Counted from the stretch's first letter, positions 1-6,913 are shown. The stretch is DNA of 18,227 nucleotides from an uncultured Lachnospiraceae bacterium (GCA_934371505.1 CAKRNW010000037.1:1-18227); one strand, 5' to 3'. Notes: generated by a model from the letters alone, not told the origin. Made by a program: numbers and translations.

Positions 1-1
1 A

Positions 2-64
2 ATCACCGTACTAAAGTCACATCCAGAAGAAATTGACACGCTCCTATCCCGCAAGCTAAGATAA
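2..64 (+). CDS. 3' end of an unidentified upstream gene (partial)
   Basis: An open frame enters from the left edge and encodes ITVLKSHPEEIDTLLSRKLR before a TAA at 62-64. The family cannot be recognised from 20 residues. The best sign that this is coding is its partial copy at 3054-3086. The last ten codons (IDTLLSRKLR plus stop) are repeated there, and the single difference (ACG versus ACT) is silent. The stop lies 35 bases before the RCC1 lipoprotein gene, so the two could be co-transcribed. Alternatively the frame could be fortuitous, with the conserved bases being a promoter (TTGACA at 33-38). Confidence 0.45.
   Translation: MTVLKSHPEEIDTLLSRKLR
33..62 (+). promoter_or_regulatory. possible promoter of RCC1-A
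   Basis: TTGACA (33-38) and TAAGAT (57-62) are separated by 18 bases. Both hexamers and the spacing are retained in the second cassette at 3055-3084. A TATAAT at 68-73 is also present here but has no matching -35. The sites overlap the tail of the upstream reading frame, so conservation may reflect coding or simple duplication. Confidence 0.35.
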
Positions 65-99
65 CAATATAATAGGGTAGTTTGGAGGGGAAATAGACA

Positions 100-1632
100 A
101 TGAGCAGAAAGAAAACCATCAAAACAGCAATAACATCCATCAGCCTTTTATTTCTTACACTCCTGCTGTCTGCCTGTGGCAGTGGGGTAACGGAACAGCC
201 CCAGGAGGATTCTGTTTATCTGGTGGAGAGCCTGGAAGGTCTGCAACTGGAGAAAGAGGAATTTTCCATCGAAAATTATTACATAAGAAACGAGCATAAA
301 AATCTCAACTACTATTATATAGATGCAGAAAATGTTCTCTGGGGAGTGGGAGACAACTCCTACGGTCAGCTTGGCAATGGACAGCAATATCTTCCCGAAA
401 ATGGTTATGATGACAGCTACGAGATGACTCCACAGAAAATAGCGGAGAATGTGGTTCATGTGGACTTTGGCGGTTACTTTGCCATCTTTTTGACGGAAAA
501 CGGAGATTTATATGGCATGGGCGCAAACTTAAACGGTGTGATGGGGATGGAGGTGCCGGAGCAACAAGACTATTTAATTCAGCCCCAGGAGGTTGTGGCA
601 GCCGAACCGGTGCGTCTGATGGAAGATGTTCAATATGCCCGCGCCGGACAGCGGGGAATTGTGGCACTGAAAGAGGACGGTTCCGTATGGTGGTGGGGAG
701 AAGTCCGGACAACCTCAGCAAAAATTGCGGAAAACACCGTGGGCGTGCGCTATGCAAAGCCGGAAAAGATGCTGGAGGATGCCCGGTATGTCACCTGTGG
801 AGATTTTTGCGCAGCAGCAATTAAAAAAGATGGCACTTTGTGGACATGGGGAAACAATACCTTTGGCAGTTGCGGTGTGGACAGTGGAAATCAGGATTTT
901 ATTGAGAAACCGGTCAAGGCACTGGATAACGTGAAAATGGTCTGGATGGACGAGGCACGGTTTGATTCTGTGGAAACCAGGTTTTATGGGGAACCCAGTC
1001 CGTACCGTTGTGCGTATGCTTATGTGACCTTCGTAGAGAAAGAAGATGGCAGTCTGGCAGCCTGCGGCGATGAGGTAAAAGGCGAAGGCAGTAAAAGTGA
1101 GTCTTATCGCCTGTATGGAGATATTCTCCGGGAGCCCGGCGTGAAAACGGAGGATGGAAAGAACGGTCCGGTTACGGTGGTCTACTCTGATATCTTTCAA
1201 CCCATACAGTTCCAGGAAAAGGAGCGGAATCCCCAACTTCATTTGAAAGACCTCCCATTTGGAATGTCGGCAGAGGAAGTGACGGAATTTTTAAATACAT
1301 TAGACGTTACCTACCATCTTGTGGATGGGATATCCGATGGGGAAAACGTTTATAATCTCGTACAGGAGGACAACAATTTTACGTTGTGGTTTGACGGACA
1401 GCACCAATTAACGGCGATTTCCTACAATGCCTACGGAACAAGAGACGGAAAAATCCGTATGGGAATGACCAGGGCAGAAGTGGAAACCGTTTTAGGCGAG
1501 CCTTTTCATACAGAAGATTCAGCGGATAATTCCGTGTATTCCTCTGCTCTTTATCAGTCTGATAGTATGTATGAGATTGGGTATTTTAAGGAGACAGTTT
1601 GCTCTATAAAAGAAAGCAAAAACGTAAAATAA
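100..1632 (+). CDS. RCC1-repeat lipoprotein with C-terminal tandem BamE/BLIP-like module (RCC1-A)
   Basis: This 510-residue protein is predicted to be exported and lipid anchored. It has a basic N terminus, a hydrophobic stretch, and a lipobox LLSAC with the acceptor Cys at residue 26. The middle carries RCC1-type propeller repeats, recognisable by NVLWGVGDNSYGQLGNG near residue 77, GDLYGMGANLNG near 134, GSVWWWGE near 195 and GTLWTWGNNTFGSCG near 245. From about residue 380 a different module follows, with two similar turns (LPFGMSAEEV near 385 and IRMGMTRAEVETVLGEP near 449). These resemble the repeated unit of BamE/SmpA and beta-lactamase-inhibitory-protein-like domains; that assignment is inference. 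GGAGGGG at 84-90 precedes the ATG. The ligand is unknown; RCC1 propellers usually serve protein-protein contacts. It is a diverged paralogue of RCC1-B. Confidence 0.85.
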   Translation: MSRKKTIKTAITSISLLFLTLLLSACGSGVTEQPQEDSVYLVESLEGLQLEKEEFSIENYYIRNEHKNLNYYYIDAENVLWGVGDNSYGQLGNGQQYLPENGYDDSYEMTPQKIAENVVHVDFGGYFAIFLTENGDLYGMGANLNGVMGMEVPEQQDYLIQPQEVVAAEPVRLMEDVQYARAGQRGIVALKEDGSVWWWGEVRTTSAKIAENTVGVRYAKPEKMLEDARYVTCGDFCAAAIKKDGTLWTWGNNTFGSCGVDSGNQDFIEKPVKALDNVKMVWMDEARFDSVETRFYGEPSPYRCAYAYVTFVEKEDGSLAACGDEVKGEGSKSESYRLYGDILREPGVKTEDGKNGPVTVVYSDIFQPIQFQEKERNPQLHLKDLPFGMSAEEVTEFLNTLDVTYHLVDGISDGENVYNLVQEDNNFTLWFDGQHQLTAISYNAYGTRDGKIRMGMTRAEVETVLGEPFHTEDSADNSVYSSALYQSDSMYEIGYFKETVCSIKESKNVK

Positions 1633-1634
1633 TT

Positions 1635-1663
1635 TTGTACACAGTCCTCAACTGTGCTATACT
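1635..1663 (+). promoter_or_regulatory. promoter before the truncated metallopeptidase copy
   Basis: An extended -10 (TG at 1655-1656, then TATACT at 1658-1663) lies 17 bases after a weak -35-like TTGTAC (1635-1640). The -10 part belongs to the 259-bp repeat and recurs at 4321-4329. The -35-like bases lie outside the repeat and are absent from the second copy. Confidence 0.45.
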
Positions 1664-1904
1664 CTAATCAGTAACAGGTTTTTGCCAGGAAGGAGAGGGG
1701 AACATGAGCGGAATCGCACCCATCAGCGGATTTACCGATTATTACAGCAGTGCTGCGAAGCGGAACACCAACGGACTCCAGAACTTTGACATACCGGGTC
1801 AGAAGGATGACCAGACCAGTGGCGTGATTAAGAATCCGGGCGAGTCCACGGAGAAACTGCCGGGACACCGTTCCTCTCCTGCGGAATGTGAAACCTGCAA
1901 GAAT
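1646..1904. repeat. 259-bp direct repeat, copy 1
   Basis: By eye this segment is identical to 4312-4570 (offset 2666). It contains the extended -10, the ribosome binding site (AGGAGAGGGG) and the first 67 codons of the SprA-type metallopeptidase. Identity starts after 1645 and ends at 1904/1905, within codon 67. Confidence 0.93.
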
Positions 1905-1940
1905 ATGTACTTTCAGCAGCTTTCAGTTCATATTACTTAA
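1704..1940 (+). pseudogene. truncated SprA-type metallopeptidase (5' fragment)
   Basis: The first 67 codons match the intact gene at 4370 exactly, through the first Cys pair (CETC). The frame then runs into unrelated sequence and stops after about ten foreign residues. The HEQEH zinc-binding helix and the second Cys pair are missing, so no peptidase activity is expected. It keeps the extended -10 and ribosome binding site, so a 78-residue product could still be made. It lies directly behind RCC1-A, just as the intact copy lies behind RCC1-B. Confidence 0.8.
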
Positions 1941-2155
1941 TGCTTTATAAAAAAAGATGTTCTTATTGGTTGAATGACCTTAAACCTACAGAATATTCGA
2001 TAGAGGGCTTAACAGGAGCGTTAGTAAACTATATGAAGGCATCCAGTCAAGCAATGTTAGCACAGTTGAAGATGGGAAATGTCCAGAATGAGTCAATAGT
2101 AGCAGCGTGTCGTTCTCTTGCTGAATTGATTATGCATGATAGAAAAACTTATTAA
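1940..2155 (+). CDS. orphan hypothetical ORF, probably a 3' gene fragment
   Basis: This 71-residue reading frame is not recognised. Its second half looks helical, with segments such as SSQAMLAQLKMGNVQNES. There is no convincing ribosome binding site before the ATG. The frame stays open upstream as far as the repeat junction near 1905, which fits the 3' end of a larger gene that lost its start when the region was rearranged. A strong terminator follows at 2186-2220. A complete small protein is possible but less likely. Confidence 0.35.
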   Translation: MLYKKRCSYWLNDLKPTEYSIEGLTGALVNYMKASSQAMLAQLKMGNVQNESIVAACRSLAELIMHDRKTY

Positions 2156-2185
2156 CTGAATAAAATATCATTTTGCAAGATTGCG

Positions 2186-2220
2186 AAAACGGCTTTGAAC
2201 ACTAGGTTCAAAGCCGTTTT
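2186..2220. terminator. bidirectional intrinsic terminator
   Basis: A perfect 15-bp stem (AAAACGGCTTTGAAC at 2186-2200 pairing with 2206-2220) encloses a five-base loop. A-rich bases at the left foot and T-rich bases at the right foot make it usable in both directions. It lies between the plus-strand ORF ending at 2155 and the minus-strand gene ending at 2230. Confidence 0.88.
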
Positions 2221-2229
2221 GTTTGAAAA

Positions 2230-2676
2230 TTAAAAAAGTTCAACAATGAAGTATAGTAAATCAAGAGATACATTTATCCAAAAAAACATAAGTCCCCACA
2301 ACACAAAACTGATTGTTGTACATAAAAGATATTTCTTTTTCTGAGTGAGAATTCCTGCTAAGGATAGAAGAAACAGACATAAAATGGTCAACCAATAAAA
2401 AGGAATATAAATTGGAACAAAAGCTATTCCATAGATAAGCATTTTCATAAAACTACCTTCATCAATAAGAAATAGCATAACGAAAATAAACATCAATGGA
2501 AAAAGAATAAAAAAATTTCTTATATGTTTTTTGGGATACGATAAGCCAGCAGTAAAAACAGTGACCCAAATATAAATTACGAAAAGGATACACAGTGGGT
2601 CTTTTAAACATTCAAAGCCAAATTGCAGAGAGTATAACAGTGTATTAGATAAATATACGAATTCTGATTTAAGCAT
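2230..2676 (-). CDS. multi-pass membrane protein of unknown function
   Basis: The protein has about 148 residues and is mostly hydrophobic, with roughly four membrane segments (around DPLCILFVIYIWVTVF, FFILFPLMFIFVMLFLI, YGIAFVPIYIPFYWLTILCLF and TISFVLWGLMFFWINVSL). I do not recognise the family. A TTG at 2682 would extend it by two codons, but the AAGGGGG ribosome binding site (2685-2691, complement) is correctly spaced for the ATG at 2676 and too close for the TTG. It is the only likely minus-strand gene in the window and converges on the terminator at 2186-2220. It lies inside the segment separating the two RCC1 cassettes, so it looks like inserted cargo. Confidence 0.6.
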   Translation of the reverse strand: MLKSEFVYLSNTLLYSLQFGFECLKDPLCILFVIYIWVTVFTAGLSYPKKHIRNFFILFPLMFIFVMLFLIDEGSFMKMLIYGIAFVPIYIPFYWLTILCLFLLSLAGILTQKKKYLLCTTISFVLWGLMFFWINVSLDLLYFIVELF

Positions 2677-2875
2677 ATTCAATTCCCCCTTCTTTTTATA
2701 AAAATATTATAGGTCTTTTCGCATTTCCCTGCAACATAGTAGTGTATTCCAAAATGATTTTGACACTTCGCAAAAAATCTCTATTTTTTATGACAAAATA
2801 ATACAGTACAAGTTTTTGAGCCTTGTTTACATTTGAAGGAAATCTCCCTTTTTACCTCTTGAGGAGGAAAAATGT

Positions 2876-3058
2876 ATGGGAGAACTATCAAAAACACTGG
2901 CAGAAATAAAAGAGGATAAAGGGAAATTCTACTTAATTTTGGACAGGTTCAAGCCAGTAATAAAGAAGTATACCAATTTGCTTTATAAAGATGAGAACAG
3001 GAATGTGCTTGATTATAGCAAAATTTGGGGAAAAGAGGTAGTAAGTTGGTTGTATTGA
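2876..3058 (+). CDS. small helical ORF, probably truncated at the repeat junction
   Basis: This 60-residue frame has an excellent ribosome binding site (GAGGAGG at 2861-2867, eight bases before the ATG). The N-terminal part (EIKEDKGKFYLILDRFKPVIKKYTNLLYKDE) resembles the start of small sigma-70 region-2-like or helix-turn-helix proteins of clostridial mobile elements. That family tends to continue beyond this point. The frame ends in WLY and a TGA at 3056-3058, exactly where the duplicated upstream-gene tail begins (3054). This suggests that the original 3' end was cut off by the rearrangement. A TTGACA at 2760-2765 could belong to its promoter. Confidence 0.5.
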   Translation: MGELSKTLAEIKEDKGKFYLILDRFKPVIKKYTNLLYKDENRNVLDYSKIWGKEVVSWLY

Positions 3059-3086
3059 CACTCTCCTATCCCGCAAGCTAAGATAA
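3054..3086. repeat. duplicated tail of the upstream gene
   Basis: These 33 bases repeat 32-64 with one silent change and encode IDTLLSRKLR plus stop. Similarity continues with gaps through AGGGCAGTTTGGAGGA, matching AGGGTAGTTTGGAGGG before RCC1-A. This marks the left border of the second RCC1 cassette. Confidence 0.8.
3055..3084 (+). promoter_or_regulatory. possible promoter of RCC1-B
   Basis: TTGACA (3055-3060) and TAAGAT (3079-3084) are 18 bases apart, the same arrangement as before RCC1-A. Since they lie in duplicated sequence, they may have been carried along rather than selected. Confidence 0.35.
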
Positions 3087-3128
3087 GGATATAGGGCAGT
3101 TTGGAGGATGAAAAAGGAGGAAGGAAAT

Positions 3129-4289
3129 TTGGAAAAAGAGTCTGTTATTTTTAAGAGAATCGCAATCGTGATATTGAGTGCAATGCTTGTGACCGTGATT
3201 GTTCTGTCATGTTTGGCAGTTACCAAACGGAACGAAAGAGCAAATGAGGATACGGAAAGTTTCCAGCAGGCAGAAAACGATATAGAGACGGTGGAAAATG
3301 ACGAAACACAGGAGGAAACAGCGGAATCAGAACCACCAGAACCCATAGAGGTTTCTGTGGATATTGAGGAATACTATAATAAAAGACTGGGTGACCCAGG
3401 AAACTTATATGTTATTGATGACAATCAGGTTTTATGGGGAAGTGGTGAGAATTCATACGGGCAGTTAGGACAGGGAACCCAGGGGTTCGACTTTTACAGT
3501 GAGCCGCTAAAAATAGCGGAGAATGTCATCCATGTAGATTTTTCTCAAAGGAGTTTTATGATTTACCTTACCAGTGACGGGAAACTCTATGGGGTAGGTA
3601 ATTCTGGCAGTGGCGCTTTACAGCAATACAAGGAATTTGATTGGGACAATTACCGAAATAATGCCTATGACTGTACGGTGACCACACCGGTTTTATTGAT
3701 GGAAGATGTAGCTTACGCCTGCTGTGGAAGAAACGATGTGGTTGCTTTGAAAACGGATGGCACGGTGTGGACATGGGGAACAGTGTGGAGAACAAGTGGT
3801 TATGCTTATTACTATATTTATATGCCCAAAAAGATTCTGGAAAACGCAGTCTGGGTAACTGGAGGATGGTTTAATCATGCGGCACTCTGCAAGGACGGAA
3901 CCGTATGGACATGGGGATATAATAGCAGTGGAAACTGTGGAGTCCCAGGGCTTGAGGTGGTAAGAGATCCGACTTTGGTAGCAGAAAATGTCACGATGGT
4001 ATGGACCAATATTTCGATTCCTTATACAACATGTACAACTCATGAGGAAATGGTACAGGGCTGGCTGGGAAAACTGAAATATGATGACAATTATGAAAAT
4101 ATTGCAGATATAGGAGATATGTATCCTCATTTTTTGAATAATACGGTAATACAAAAAGCCGATGGTTCCTTCTGGGTATGCGGAGAGCATGTGGGCACAG
4201 AGGAAAAAGTAGTGCCGGGACAGGAGGGGGAATACACGGTTGTCTGTACTTCCGACTTTTATCCTGTGAGTGATGAGGATGAGGAATAG
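3129..4289 (+). CDS. membrane-anchored RCC1-repeat protein (RCC1-B)
   Basis: The protein has an N-terminal membrane anchor (IAIVILSAMLVTVIVLSCLAV), an acidic Glu-rich linker, and then RCC1-type repeats: QVLWGSGENSYGQLGQG, GKLYGVGNSGSG, GTVWTWGTVW, GTVWTWGYNSSGNCG and GSFWVCGEH. It is a diverged paralogue of RCC1-A and lacks that protein's C-terminal module. An ATG at 3108 would add seven residues, but GGAGG (3103-3107) abuts it directly. AAGGAGG (3114-3120) is spaced eight bases from the in-frame TTG at 3129, so I prefer the TTG. The membrane segment contains VLSC, which could be read as a lipobox, but an anchor that stays uncleaved is as likely. The role is unknown. The intact metallopeptidase gene follows 80 bases downstream. 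Confidence 0.82.
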   Translation: MEKESVIFKRIAIVILSAMLVTVIVLSCLAVTKRNERANEDTESFQQAENDIETVENDETQEETAESEPPEPIEVSVDIEEYYNKRLGDPGNLYVIDDNQVLWGSGENSYGQLGQGTQGFDFYSEPLKIAENVIHVDFSQRSFMIYLTSDGKLYGVGNSGSGALQQYKEFDWDNYRNNAYDCTVTTPVLLMEDVAYACCGRNDVVALKTDGTVWTWGTVWRTSGYAYYYIYMPKKILENAVWVTGGWFNHAALCKDGTVWTWGYNSSGNCGVPGLEVVRDPTLVAENVTMVWTNISIPYTTCTTHEEMVQGWLGKLKYDDNYENIADIGDMYPHFLNNTVIQKADGSFWVCGEHVGTEEKVVPGQEGEYTVVCTSDFYPVSDEDEE

Positions 4290-4294
4290 AAATT

Positions 4295-4312
4295 TTTATC
4301 TGGTGGAGAGCC
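4295..4312. repeat. 18-base remnant of RCC1-A coding sequence
   Basis: TTTATCTGGTGGAGAGCC here equals 215-232 inside RCC1-A (codons for YLVES). It sits just after the RCC1-B stop and joins the 259-bp repeat at a shared C, so it looks like a deletion scar of a lost RCC1-A-like copy. Confidence 0.7.
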
Positions 4313-4570
4313 CTCAACTGTGCTATACTCTAATCAGTAACAGGTTTTTGCCAGGAAGGAGAGGGGAACATGAGCGGAATCGCACCCATCAGCGGATTTA
4401 CCGATTATTACAGCAGTGCTGCGAAGCGGAACACCAACGGACTCCAGAACTTTGACATACCGGGTCAGAAGGATGACCAGACCAGTGGCGTGATTAAGAA
4501 TCCGGGCGAGTCCACGGAGAAACTGCCGGGACACCGTTCCTCTCCTGCGGAATGTGAAACCTGCAAGAAT
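4312..4570. repeat. 259-bp direct repeat, copy 2
   Basis: This copy matches 1646-1904 base for base by eye. It supplies the extended -10 (TGCTATACT, 4321-4329), the ribosome binding site and the 5' end of the intact metallopeptidase gene. Confidence 0.93.
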
Positions 4571-4900
4571 CGGAAATATCAGGATGGCTCGGATGAGATG
4601 GTTTCCTTTAAATCTGCGGCGCACATTTCCCCGGAGGCGGCAGCAACCAGAGTCCGTGCCCATGAGCAGGAACATGTGTCCAATGCTTATAACAAAGCAA
4701 AACAGAATAACGGCAAGGTGGTCAACGCCTCCGTTTCTATCCAGACGGCGATTTGTCCGGAGTGTGGGCGTACCTATGTGGCCGGAGGAGAGACCAACAC
4801 CCAGATTAAGTATTATAATGAAGAAAATCCTTACCAACAGGACAAGAAGGCAACGGATGCCATCGGTTATCGGGGGATGAATGTAGATCTGGCGGGCTAG
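4370..4900 (+). CDS. SprA-type putative zinc metallopeptidase (CJM1_0395-like)
   Basis: This 176-residue protein has the zinc-peptidase helix HEQEH at residues 98-102. It is flanked by two Cys pairs, CETC (62-65) and CPEC (129-132), which probably bind a structural metal. The surrounding patterns (YQDGSDEMVSFK, HISPEAAATRVRAHEQEHV, SVSIQTAICPECGRTYVAGG) match the SprA-related family as I know it; the substrate is not known. No signal peptide is visible, so it is predicted to be cytoplasmic. AGGAGAGGGG precedes the ATG, with an extended -10 farther up. The glycosyltransferase gene starts 16 bases after the stop and is probably co-transcribed. A truncated duplicate lies at 1704. Confidence 0.82.
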   Translation: MSGIAPISGFTDYYSSAAKRNTNGLQNFDIPGQKDDQTSGVIKNPGESTEKLPGHRSSPAECETCKNRKYQDGSDEMVSFKSAAHISPEAAATRVRAHEQEHVSNAYNKAKQNNGKVVNASVSIQTAICPECGRTYVAGGETNTQIKYYNEENPYQQDKKATDAIGYRGMNVDLAG

Positions 4901-4916
4901 ACCGGAGTAAGACAAA

Positions 4917-6110
4917 ATGAAAAGGATTGTACTTTTTAAAGGCGGTATCGAGACACAGGGATATTTCAGCGAACAGCTGGCGAAAGCCTTTATAGAAATG
5001 GGACACAAAGTCCTGATGTTTGATTTTGAGAGAGAGGCGGAGAGCTCGGGAGAGCTTCTCCGTTTTATTGAACGTGGGAATACAGTGATGATTACCTTTA
5101 ATTTCCATGCCATTTCCCAGGACACCATCCTGATGGATGAAAACCACGAGTATATCTGGGAAGCCTTTGACATCCCCTGCTACAACATCGTGGTAGACCA
5201 TCCCTTCTATTATCATGGCTTCATCGAACAGGTGCCCCCCAACTACTATCATATCAGCATCGACCGAAAGCACCGGGACTACATGAAACGATTTTTCCCG
5301 GAAATCCACAGCGATTACTTTCTGCCTCTGGCAGGTACGCCGGTGTGTAGCTATGAGGACTTGATTCCCTGGGAGAAAAAAAGGAGCGATTTCTGCTTTA
5401 CGGGAAACTATACGCCCCCTGACCATTTCGACAAATACATTGACCGGAACGGGCAGGAATACGGCGATTTCTATCGGGGAATAATCGGGGAGCTGCTGCA
5501 GAACCCCAACCTGACCCTGGAGGATGTGGCAGAGCGGCATATCCGCCGGGAAATCCCGGAGGTGACGGAGGCAGAGCTGAAACAGACCATTCCCAACCTG
5601 ATTTTTATCGACCTCTATGTGCGGAATGTGATGCGGGGCAAAATTATCCAGACATTGGTGGACGGCGGTTTCAAGGTGGAGGTCTACGGTGGCGGCTGGG
5701 ATGAACTGGTCTGCAGCCGGAAAGAAAATCTGCTGTGGGGAGGCCCCCTGAATTCCCAGGAATGTCTGGAAAAAATCATGGCGTCGAGAATCTCCGTCAA
5801 TGTGATGCCCTGGTTTAAGGACGGTGCCCATGACAGAATTTTTAACACCATGTTAAACGGGGCGGTCTGCCTCACGGACTCCAGCCTTTATCTGGAGGAA
5901 ATCCTTAAGGACGAGGAGAATGTACTGCTGTACAATCCCGCCCACATGGAAGTGGTGCCGGAGAAGGTGGGCAGACTCTTGGAAGAACCGGGACAAAAGA
6001 CCTTACAGGATATCAGGGACGAGGCCTATCACACAGCACGGAAAGACCATACCTGGGCAAGCCGCGCCAGCGTATTGGAGCAATGGATTGAGGGAAAGAT
6101 TGAAAAATAA
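4917..6110 (+). CDS. CgeB-like glycosyltransferase
   Basis: This 397-residue protein has the layout of CgeB/Glyco_trans_1_2-type glycosyltransferases. The N-terminal half begins with a Rossmann-like strand (MKRIVLFKGG) and includes a VVDHPFYYH segment. The C-terminal half contains VYGGGWDE, a SRISVNVMPWFKDGAHDRIFN stretch and a final part with NGAVCLTDSSLYLEEIL and NVLLYN, typical of the nucleotide-sugar binding domain. The sugar donor and acceptor cannot be told. There is no signal peptide, so it is probably cytosolic. GGAG at 4903-4906 precedes the ATG. It follows the metallopeptidase by 16 bases in the same direction, suggesting co-transcription, though a functional link is not obvious. 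Confidence 0.82.
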   Translation: MKRIVLFKGGIETQGYFSEQLAKAFIEMGHKVLMFDFEREAESSGELLRFIERGNTVMITFNFHAISQDTILMDENHEYIWEAFDIPCYNIVVDHPFYYHGFIEQVPPNYYHISIDRKHRDYMKRFFPEIHSDYFLPLAGTPVCSYEDLIPWEKKRSDFCFTGNYTPPDHFDKYIDRNGQEYGDFYRGIIGELLQNPNLTLEDVAERHIRREIPEVTEAELKQTIPNLIFIDLYVRNVMRGKIIQTLVDGGFKVEVYGGGWDELVCSRKENLLWGGPLNSQECLEKIMASRISVNVMPWFKDGAHDRIFNTMLNGAVCLTDSSLYLEEILKDEENVLLYNPAHMEVVPEKVGRLLEEPGQKTLQDIRDEAYHTARKDHTWASRASVLEQWIEGKIEK

Positions 6111-6123
6111 AATTTTTCAATCT

Positions 6124-6183
6124 CGAGATTTGTGTCTGCGCATACTTGACACAAACTCGTCATGCGCAAAAAAGCGTGCGCAG
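6124..6183. promoter_or_regulatory. overlapping inverted repeats with three TGCGCA palindromes
   Basis: CGAG-A-TTTGTGTC (6124-6136) pairs with GACACAAACTCG (6148-6159) with one bulged base. TGCGCA occurs at 6137-6142, 6163-6168 and 6177-6182, and TCTGCGCA/TGCGCAGA form a larger inverted repeat around the first stem. No T run follows, so this is more likely an operator or RNA structure controlling the sirtuin gene than a terminator. Confidence 0.5.
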
Positions 6184-6197
6184 AAATGGGGAAAAGA

Positions 6198-6911
6198 ATG
6201 ACAGAACTGGAAACCTTAAAGAAATGGGTAGAGGAAAGCGATAACATTGTATTTTTTGGCGGAGCCGGTGTTTCCACCGAGAGTGGCATCCCGGATTTCC
6301 GCAGTACGGACGGCCTTTATCATCAGAAGTACGACGATCCTCCGGAGACGATTTTGAGCCACACCTTTTTCCGGGAGAGAACCGAGGAGTTTTTTCGGTT
6401 TTACCGGGACAAGATGCTGTATCTGGATGCAAAACCCAATGCAGCCCACAAAAAGCTGGCGCAGTGGGAGCAGGAGGGAAAATTAAAGGCGGTGGTGACC
6501 CAGAACATCGACGGACTGCACCAGGCGGCAGGTTCAAAACATGTGCTGGAACTTCACGGCAGTGTCCTGCGGAACTACTGCGAGGAATGCGGAAAATTCT
6601 ACGATGTGGAGTTTGTGAAAAATTCCACAGGGATTCCCCGTTGCACCTGTGGCGGCATCGTGAAACCGGATGTGGTGCTTTACGAGGAAGGACTTGACCA
6701 GCAGACGCTGGAGGATGCAGTGTATGCCATCCGCCATGCGGATATGTTAATCATCGGTGGCACCTCCCTGGCGGTTTACCCGGCGGCGGGACTCATCGAT
6801 TATTACCGGGGAAATAAGCTGGTGCTGATTAACAAGACCCCTACACCCAGGGACAGCATTGCAAACCTGGTCATCCAGGGCAGCATCGGGGAAGTGTTGG
6901 ATTACCATTAA
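6198..6911 (+). CDS. cobB: NAD-dependent protein deacylase (sirtuin)
   Basis: Sirtuins remove acetyl or other acyl groups from lysines while consuming NAD. All core motifs are present in this 237-residue protein: GAGVS at 22-26 followed by ESGIPDFRS, TQNIDGLH at 101-108, and the catalytic His at 120 in LHGS. The zinc module has Cys128, Cys131, Cys149 and Cys151, and GTSL is at 188-191. The length is usual for a bacterial cytosolic sirtuin. Upstream ATGs at 6162 and 6186 are in frame, but family members normally begin about a dozen residues before the first Rossmann strand. GGGG at 6188-6191 suits the ATG at 6198. The two upstream codon blocks overlap the inverted repeats, which also argues against the longer form. 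Confidence 0.92.
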   Translation: MTELETLKKWVEESDNIVFFGGAGVSTESGIPDFRSTDGLYHQKYDDPPETILSHTFFRERTEEFFRFYRDKMLYLDAKPNAAHKKLAQWEQEGKLKAVVTQNIDGLHQAAGSKHVLELHGSVLRNYCEECGKFYDVEFVKNSTGIPRCTCGGIVKPDVVLYEEGLDQQTLEDAVYAIRHADMLIIGGTSLAVYPAAGLIDYYRGNKLVLINKTPTPRDSIANLVIQGSIGEVLDYH

Positions 6912-6913
6912 CA

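Noticed and set aside
6162..6197. Longer start for the sirtuin
   Set aside because: The added residues come from the inverted-repeat region and the family normally starts at about 6198.
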